Positions 18,600 through 23,639 of a DNA stretch of 23,639 nucleotides are shown here, piece after piece. The notes under the pieces are model-generated. The model made no database searches. It had not been told where the DNA came from and saw nothing but the letters and a program-made list of their open reading frames with translations. The DNA is from G020354945 sp964570585. GTDB taxonomy: Bacteria; Omnitrophota; Gorgyraeia; JABMRG01; JAFGKX01. Each line of letters begins with the position of its first letter. Positions within the stretch are counted from its first letter, which is position 1. Where the stretch lies: assembly GCA_964570585.1 (NCBI GenBank), contig CAZMYR010000028.1:1-23639 (forward strand), read 5' to 3'. The translations under genes and the position numbers were made by a program.

Positions 18600-21049
18600 T
18601 GAAACAATATCCATTTGATGAGATAGAACCTAAATGGCAGAAACATTGGCAGGATATTAAATTATTTTTATGCGATGTTTCTAAAACAAAAGACAAATAC
18701 TACTGCCTGGTAATGTTTCCTTATCCGTCGGGTGCATTGCATGTAGGCCATGGCAGAAACTATATATTAGGAGATTGCGTAACCCGTTATAAGATTATGC
18801 ATGGCGCAAATGTCCTTTCTCCGATAGGCTGGGACGCCTTTGGCCTTCCTGCAGAAAACGCTGCCATAAAAGACAAGCGCCATCCTAAAAAATCGACAGA
18901 AGATAATATAAAGATTATGAAGGAACAGCTTCACAGATGGGGGATAGGATATGATTGGGATAGAGAGATTACTTCTTGTTACCCCGATTATTATAAATGG
19001 ACCCAGTGGATATTCTTAAAATTATACGAGAAAGGACTCGCCTATAAGAAAAAGGCTGCTGTGAACTGGTGCCCTTCTTGCCAGACAGTTTTAGCCAATG
19101 AACAGGTTGCAGGAGGGCGCTGCGAACGCTGCAATACAAAGGTTGAGGAAAAGGATTTAGAGCAGTGGTTTTTTAAGATTACCAATTATGCCCAACGGCT
19201 ATTAGATGATATCTCAAAATTGGAACACTGGGCGGAACGGGTTAAGATTATGCAGACCAACTGGATAGGGAAATCAACCGGTGTTCAGATAGATTTTCCG
19301 GTGGTTGATTCAGACATTGTTCTGAGTTGCTATACTACAAGAGTAGATACTATTTTTGGCGCAACATATATGGTTCTTGCTTCGTCGCACCCCCGGATAA
19401 GAGATCTCATTAAAGATTCTCCTGATAAAGAAAAGATATACTCTTTTATAAAAAAGGTAAAAGCGCAGAATAAAGAAGAGCGCGCATCCACTGAAATTGA
19501 GAAAGAAGGGATATTTACCCAGAGATATGTAATAAATCCTGTAAATAAAAGAAAAATTCCTCTATGGCTCGCAAACTATGTTTTAATAGAATATGGAACC
19601 GGAGCGGTTATGGCAGTACCGGCCCATGATCAACGCGATTTCGAATTTGCCAAGAAATATGATTTGCCCATAGAAGTGGTAATACAGAACTCCGAACTCC
19701 GAACTCCGAACTCCGAACTAAAAGAGGCATATGAGGGAGGCGGTGTTCAGGTAAATTCTGCTCAGTTTGACAGTCTCGATAATCGCACAGCTATGGAGAA
19801 AATAGCTGACTGGATGGAGGATATAAAAATAGGCAGAAGGACCGTCCATTTTAAATTAAGAGACTGGCTCATATCCAGACAACGCTATTGGGGAGCGCCT
19901 ATACCGGTGATATATTGTGAGAAATGCGGGACAGTGTCTGTTCCCGAGAAAGATTTACCGGTTTTGCTGCCGGAGAATATCGAATTCAAACCATACGGAA
20001 AATCGCCTCTGGCAGATTGCAAAGAATTTATAAATACTAAATGCCCAAAATGTAAAGGCAAGGCTAAACGAGAAATCGATACTATGGATACATTTGTAGA
20101 TTCAAGTTGGTATTATCTGCGCTATTTATCTGCTCACGATGATACCAAGGCCTTTGATTCGAAATTGGTAAATAAATGGCTGCCGGTAGATCAATATATC
20201 GGAGGCGTAGAACACGCAATTCTGCATCTTTTATATTCCAGGTTTATTACCAAGGTGCTTTTTGATTTAGGATACGTCGATTTTGAGGAACCGTTTAGCA
20301 GATTATTTACTCAAGGAATGATAATAAAAGATGGGGCCAAGATGTCTAAGTCAAAAGGAAATGTAGTAAGCCCCGATGAATTAATCAAAAAATACGGAGT
20401 GGATACAGTTAGGTTATATACATTGTTTATAGGGCCTCCAGAGAGAGATGCAGAATGGAATGATAGAGCTGTAGAAGGGTCATATAGATTCTTGGGCCGG
20501 GTCTGGAGATTGGTGGAGCAGGTGAAGAATCAGTCCATAGTCCATAGTCCACAGTCCACAGGAGTTAAGCCGTTGACGAGAAAAATTCATCAGACCATAA
20601 AAAAGGTTACGGACGATATTGAGAGCGGATTTAAATTCAATACTGCTATCAGTGCAATTATGGAACTTGTGAACGGTTCTTATACTGCGCTTGAGAAAAA
20701 CCAAGACCCCGGCGTCATAAAGGAAGCAGCCAAAATGGTAGTATTATTACTGTCGTCATTTACCCCGCATATATGCGAAGAGTTATGGCAGAATTTAGGC
20801 AATGCTGAAAGTATATTCAGGCAAAAATGGCCAAAATTTGACAAGTCATTGATACAAGAAGAGCAGCTCACTATACCGGTGCAGATTAATGGTAAACTGC
20901 GCTCCAAAGTTATTGTCCCCGCCGATATAGACGATGATACAGTTAAAGAAAAGGTATTTCAGGATAAAATTGTAAAAAAATGGATTGGCGATAAAAAATA
21001 TAAAAAAGTCATTATTGTGCCGAAGCGCCTGGTTAATATTGTGGTGTAA
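18599..21049 (+). CDS. leuS: Leucyl-tRNA synthetase
   Basis: LeuRS charges tRNA-Leu with leucine and edits mischarged products. The start ATG 18599 follows GGAG at 18588 and an in-frame TTG at 18593 is rejected. The 816 residues are usual for bacteria. Visible parts are the HIGH-type motif YPSGALHVGHGRNY near 42, the zinc-type cysteines WCPSCQTVL and CERCNTK, the editing domain with GTGAVMAVPAHDQRDFEFA near 335-353, the class I motif AKMSKSKGNV, and the anticodon-binding and C-terminal domains. Two heptamer repeats are read in frame: residues about 364-374 (NSELRTPNSEL) at the end of the editing domain, and about 645-655 (QSIVHSPQSTG) before the anticodon domain. The core motifs are intact, so the enzyme should work. 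Confidence 0.97.
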   Translation: MKQYPFDEIEPKWQKHWQDIKLFLCDVSKTKDKYYCLVMFPYPSGALHVGHGRNYILGDCVTRYKIMHGANVLSPIGWDAFGLPAENAAIKDKRHPKKSTEDNIKIMKEQLHRWGIGYDWDREITSCYPDYYKWTQWIFLKLYEKGLAYKKKAAVNWCPSCQTVLANEQVAGGRCERCNTKVEEKDLEQWFFKITNYAQRLLDDISKLEHWAERVKIMQTNWIGKSTGVQIDFPVVDSDIVLSCYTTRVDTIFGATYMVLASSHPRIRDLIKDSPDKEKIYSFIKKVKAQNKEERASTEIEKEGIFTQRYVINPVNKRKIPLWLANYVLIEYGTGAVMAVPAHDQRDFEFAKKYDLPIEVVIQNSELRTPNSELKEAYEGGGVQVNSAQFDSLDNRTAMEKIADWMEDIKIGRRTVHFKLRDWLISRQRYWGAPIPVIYCEKCGTVSVPEKDLPVLLPENIEFKPYGKSPLADCKEFINTKCPKCKGKAKREIDTMDTFVDSSWYYLRYLSAHDDTKAFDSKLVNKWLPVDQYIGGVEHAILHLLYSRFITKVLFDLGYVDFEEPFSRLFTQGMIIKDGAKMSKSKGNVVSPDELIKKYGVDTVRLYTLFIGPPERDAEWNDRAVEGSYRFLGRVWRLVEQVKNQSIVHSPQSTGVKPLTRKIHQTIKKVTDDIESGFKFNTAISAIMELVNGSYTALEKNQDPGVIKEAAKMVVLLLSSFTPHICEELWQNLGNAESIFRQKWPKFDKSLIQEEQLTIPVQINGKLRSKVIVPADIDDDTVKEKVFQDKIVKKWIGDKKYKKVIIVPKRLVNIVV
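19688..19719. repeat. Heptamer repeat inside leuS, four AACTCCG units
   Basis: Four perfect AACTCCG units plus AACT are read through as NSELRTPNSEL. The insert follows PIEVVIQ, a segment of the editing domain that normally leads straight into the AYxGxGxxVNS block. The unit differs from the 1892 array mainly in its last two bases. Confidence 0.93.
20532..20559. repeat. Heptamer repeat inside leuS, AGTCCAT/AGTCCAC units
   Basis: Two AGTCCAT units are followed by two AGTCCAC units and are translated as roughly SIVHSPQST. The array sits in the linker between the catalytic core and the anticodon-binding domain. Confidence 0.93.
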
Positions 21050-21078
21050 CCTCCCCCGTCATTGCTAGAGGAGTAAAA

Positions 21079-23520
21079 ATGAAGAAAAAGCGAAATGCCC
21101 GTAGGGTAAAAAAACCAAAAAAGAAAAGGCCAAAAGCAAAAAGAGAACCTATGGCCTCTTTGCTCTTGCCGCTTGAGAAAGTAAAAGAGGTGTTCAGGAC
21201 CAGATACGGATTTTTCCTATACGATGGCTCAGAGTATGTTATTACTGCCCCGGATTCGCCGGCGCCGTGGGCTAACATAATAACAAATGGTAATTATGGA
21301 TTTATAGTAACCCAGACCGGAGGAGGGTTTAGTTTTAAGAGGAGTGTTTCCGATAAAATAACAGCATGGAGCGGCGATATAAACACCGATAGAGACGGAA
21401 AATTCTTTTATATAAGAGATAATAAAACTGAGGAATTTTGGTCACCAACCTGGGGCCCTGTGTGCAGAAAACCTGAATTTTATGAAGTTAGATATGGTAT
21501 CGGTTATACCAATATAACCAACAGATATGCAGATATAATAAGCAGTGTGATATGTTTTGTTGCAAGAGAAGAACCGGTTGAGGTATGGCAGTTGCGAATA
21601 AAAAATATGCTGGATGAACCAAGGAGTATAAGTGTGTTTAGCTATCTTCAATGGGACTTTGATAAAAATAGTAAAGAAAAGTCCTTTTTAAGGACTTCTT
21701 TTAACGAGGAGCTGTCTGCAATTTTTGCTTATTCGATAAAAGATGAAGTGAAATTTCATTCTGTAAACAAACAAGTAGATAGTTTTACCACGGACAAAAA
21801 GGCATTTTTGAGTGTTTACAGGGATGCATCACAACCTCGCTCTGTTGAGAAAGGTATGTGTTTTAAAGAGCAAGGAAGATACGTTGACCCTGCGGCATGT
21901 CTGCATATCGATTTAGATCTAAAACCGAAAGAAGAGAAGGAACTCATTTTTACTATCGGAATCGCTCCTGATGAAAAGGCAGCTCAGGCCCTGGTGAAAA
22001 AATACAAAAGGATAAAAGAGGTAGAAGGTGAATTTTCGAATATGGGCAGCCGCTGGGGAGAATATCTTAAAAGGTCCATGAATATAAAGACGCCAGATGA
22101 AGGAGCCAATATCCTTAATAACAATTGGTTCAGGTATCAGGCGATATCATCCGGATTATCTGCTAAGGGTTGTTATTATGATACAGAAGGAGTAACCAAG
22201 TTTAAGGATTTTATCCTGAACAGCCTTATATTCCTTCCAATCGATGCCCAAATTTGCAAGAAAAATATTATAGAATGCATAAAAAGGCAATTTCAGGATG
22301 GCAATGTTTTTGAAAAAGGGGACGGTTTGGGGACAGGCCCCAGGATAGAACCGTCCCCTTTTTCTGACGAACCCCTATGGCTTATTTTCGCAGTCATTGA
22401 GTATATAAAGGAAACTGCGGATTTAGCTGTTCTTAAAGAGAAGGTGGCATATGTTGATGCTTCCGCCGATACAATTTTTAACCATTGTCTAAAAGCCCTG
22501 GATAAAATCCTGGCCACAACTCCAAAGAAGGGCCTGCCGCTGATTATGAAGGGTGATTGTAATCATAAGCTCGACGCAATAGGCACAGATAACAAAGGGT
22601 TTTCAGTATGGCTCGGGGAATTCTTATGCTATATAATAGATGAATTTTCCGTTATATGTAATATGGTAAAAGAAGAAGAGAAAGCCGGTGATTTTATAAA
22701 ACGGTCCAATCAGATAAAAGAGAATATAAATAAACTTGCCAAAAAACGGGAATGGTACCCTAGGGCAATTACATCAAGAGGCGATATTATAGGAAAGCCG
22801 GGCAAAAAGGACAGCATAATATTTTTAAATCCCCAGAGCTGGGCTGTAATAAGCGGTTTAATTGAAGGTGATGATGCCAGAAAACTTCTGATTACCACTG
22901 CTAAGCATCTTTACAAAAATCATGGGCCTATAACAGTTTTCCCTTCATATGAATTGCAGGATTCCAATGTCGGCACTTTAAGTTACCTGCCTCCGGGCAC
23001 AGAAGAAAATGGCGGCACTAATATAGAATTTGCATGCTGGGCAGCCTGGGCAGAGACTATATTGGGCAGGGCATACGATGCCTGGGATATATATTCCAGA
23101 TTAAATCCAGTTCATAGAGCGCACCGTGCAGACATATATGAAATGGAACCATTTGTTGCCTCTTGTTATATAAACGGACCGGATGCGGGCAAATTTGGGA
23201 AGGCCAGCTATTCCTGGTATGGAAGGAGTGCCTTCTGGCTAAATAAGATTTTAATTGAACATATACTGGGAATAAAACCTACTTATAAAGGCTTGCTTAT
23301 AGACCCCTGCATACCAAAAAGATGGAGGTTATTTAAGGTCTACAGGGCCTTTAGAGGAACAAAATATATCATAGATGTTATCAATCGCAAACATGTCTCT
23401 TCTGGTGTATCTGAGGTAGTAATAGATGGCAAAAAGGCAAAATCCAATATCCTGCCTATTTTTAAAGATGAAAAGACCCACTATGTGCGGGTAACAATGG
23501 GTAAACACCCTCAACCTTAA
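21079..23520 (+). CDS. Divergent GH94-like (glycosyltransferase 36) enzyme
   Basis: The 813 residues have the length and layout of GH94 sugar phosphorylases (about 800). A beta-sandwich N-domain (YVITAPDSPAPWANIITNGN, FKRSVSDKITAW, FWSPTWGPV, YEVRYGIGYTN) is followed by an alpha/alpha barrel. Key phosphorylase positions differ. The GDWND-type acid motif reads GDCNH at 492-496. The phosphate-binding His of ENGGxFNH is Glu650 (ENGGTNIE). The SWxTG motif reads SWYGR at 712-716. It may therefore not be a phosphorylase, and its substrate is unknown. A GGGGAC palindrome is inserted at residues 412-429, next to the SDEPLWL block. The first 24 residues are almost all Lys/Arg and unusual. GAGGAG gives a strong ribosome site 29 nt after leuS. 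Confidence 0.82.
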   Translation: MKKKRNARRVKKPKKKRPKAKREPMASLLLPLEKVKEVFRTRYGFFLYDGSEYVITAPDSPAPWANIITNGNYGFIVTQTGGGFSFKRSVSDKITAWSGDINTDRDGKFFYIRDNKTEEFWSPTWGPVCRKPEFYEVRYGIGYTNITNRYADIISSVICFVAREEPVEVWQLRIKNMLDEPRSISVFSYLQWDFDKNSKEKSFLRTSFNEELSAIFAYSIKDEVKFHSVNKQVDSFTTDKKAFLSVYRDASQPRSVEKGMCFKEQGRYVDPAACLHIDLDLKPKEEKELIFTIGIAPDEKAAQALVKKYKRIKEVEGEFSNMGSRWGEYLKRSMNIKTPDEGANILNNNWFRYQAISSGLSAKGCYYDTEGVTKFKDFILNSLIFLPIDAQICKKNIIECIKRQFQDGNVFEKGDGLGTGPRIEPSPFSDEPLWLIFAVIEYIKETADLAVLKEKVAYVDASADTIFNHCLKALDKILATTPKKGLPLIMKGDCNHKLDAIGTDNKGFSVWLGEFLCYIIDEFSVICNMVKEEEKAGDFIKRSNQIKENINKLAKKREWYPRAITSRGDIIGKPGKKDSIIFLNPQSWAVISGLIEGDDARKLLITTAKHLYKNHGPITVFPSYELQDSNVGTLSYLPPGTEENGGTNIEFACWAAWAETILGRAYDAWDIYSRLNPVHRAHRADIYEMEPFVASCYINGPDAGKFGKASYSWYGRSAFWLNKILIEHILGIKPTYKGLLIDPCIPKRWRLFKVYRAFRGTKYIIDVINRKHVSSGVSEVVIDGKKAKSNILPIFKDEKTHYVRVTMGKHPQP
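22312..22364. repeat. Palindromic repeat inserted in frame in the GH94-like gene
   Basis: GAAAAAGGGGACGGTT (22312-22327) and AACCGTCCCCTTTTTC (22349-22364) are perfect 16-bp arms around a 21-nt loop that itself contains GGGGACAGGCCCC. It is translated as KGDGLGTGPRIEPSPFS and keeps the frame. Confidence 0.92.
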
Positions 23521-23542
23521 GTCTACTATGGGGTTGCTTCAA

Positions 23543-23564
23543 ATGATACGGTTATGATACGGTT
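23543..23564. repeat. Tandem duplication of ATGATACGGTT
   Basis: Two perfect adjacent copies of an 11-bp unit lie 22 nt after the stop of the GH94-like gene. No gene is seen between 23521 and the window end. Confidence 0.7.
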
Positions 23565-23597
23565 AGCACTCAGGGGCATACCAATTTTCGCAGGGAC

Positions 23598-23626
23598 GCA
23601 AAAAATCCCCAGCGTGGATTTTTTGC
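23598..23626. repeat. Perfect hairpin GCAAAAAATCC / GGATTTTTTGC at window end
   Basis: Eleven-base perfect arms surround a CCAGCGT loop, with partial outer pairing (AGGGAC and GTCCT). It could be a terminator for leuS and the GH94-like gene because the descending arm is T-rich, but the T-run is inside the stem, so a dispersed palindrome is as likely. Confidence 0.6.
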
Positions 23627-23639
23627 TCTGTCCTCGGCC

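Overview
The window is AT-rich, densely coded DNA from a Gram-negative (diderm) bacterium. An MCE/Mla lipid-transport locus, an outer-membrane barrel ending in Phe and periplasmic envelope proteins show the outer membrane. Low GC, short operons, a GlgA/GlgC/GH57 glycogen module and many dispersed short palindromic and heptameric repeats suggest an uncultured candidate-phylum lineage such as Omnitrophota. That placement is inference from style only. No transposase, phage gene, CRISPR array or rRNA is seen.

Layout. (1) 1-1893, plus strand: PilZ protein, DUF212 membrane protein, LysM L,D-transpeptidase. (2) 1942-6072, plus: accA, an RsbW-like kinase, a STAS protein, then MlaE, MlaF and MlaD, all tightly spaced. 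(3) 6164-9962, plus: secreted FecR-domain protein, an outer-membrane barrel broken by a one-base frameshift in a T7 run, and a CHASE2-PP2C phosphatase. (4) 10048-12075, minus: STAS protein, tRNA-Leu(CAA), an orphan PAS histidine kinase and a small membrane-anchored protein. (5) 12166-18183, plus: one strong promoter followed by galT, glgA, a GH57 4-alpha-glucanotransferase-like enzyme and glgC. (6) 18184-18598: repeat-rich spacer with tRNA-Ala(GGC) on the minus strand. (7) 18599-23520, plus: leuS and a divergent GH94-like enzyme.

How the parts fit. One theme is envelope and lipid control. Fatty-acid synthesis (AccA) is linked in one operon to a lipid ABC transporter and to a kinase plus STAS pair of the partner-switch type. 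A PP2C phosphatase and a second STAS protein lie 4-6 kb away. In E. coli a STAS protein (MlaB) is a regulatory subunit of the Mla ATPase, so phospho-control of lipid transport is a plausible, untested idea. The second theme is glycogen: ADP-glucose synthesis (GlgC), chain extension (GlgA), glucan rearrangement (GH57) and a GalT-family enzyme that could act on nucleotide sugars.

The most unusual feature is the repeat load. At least six families of short repeats occupy intergenic gaps, overlap start or stop codons, and have been accepted in frame inside glgA, the GH57 gene, leuS (twice) and the GH94-like gene.
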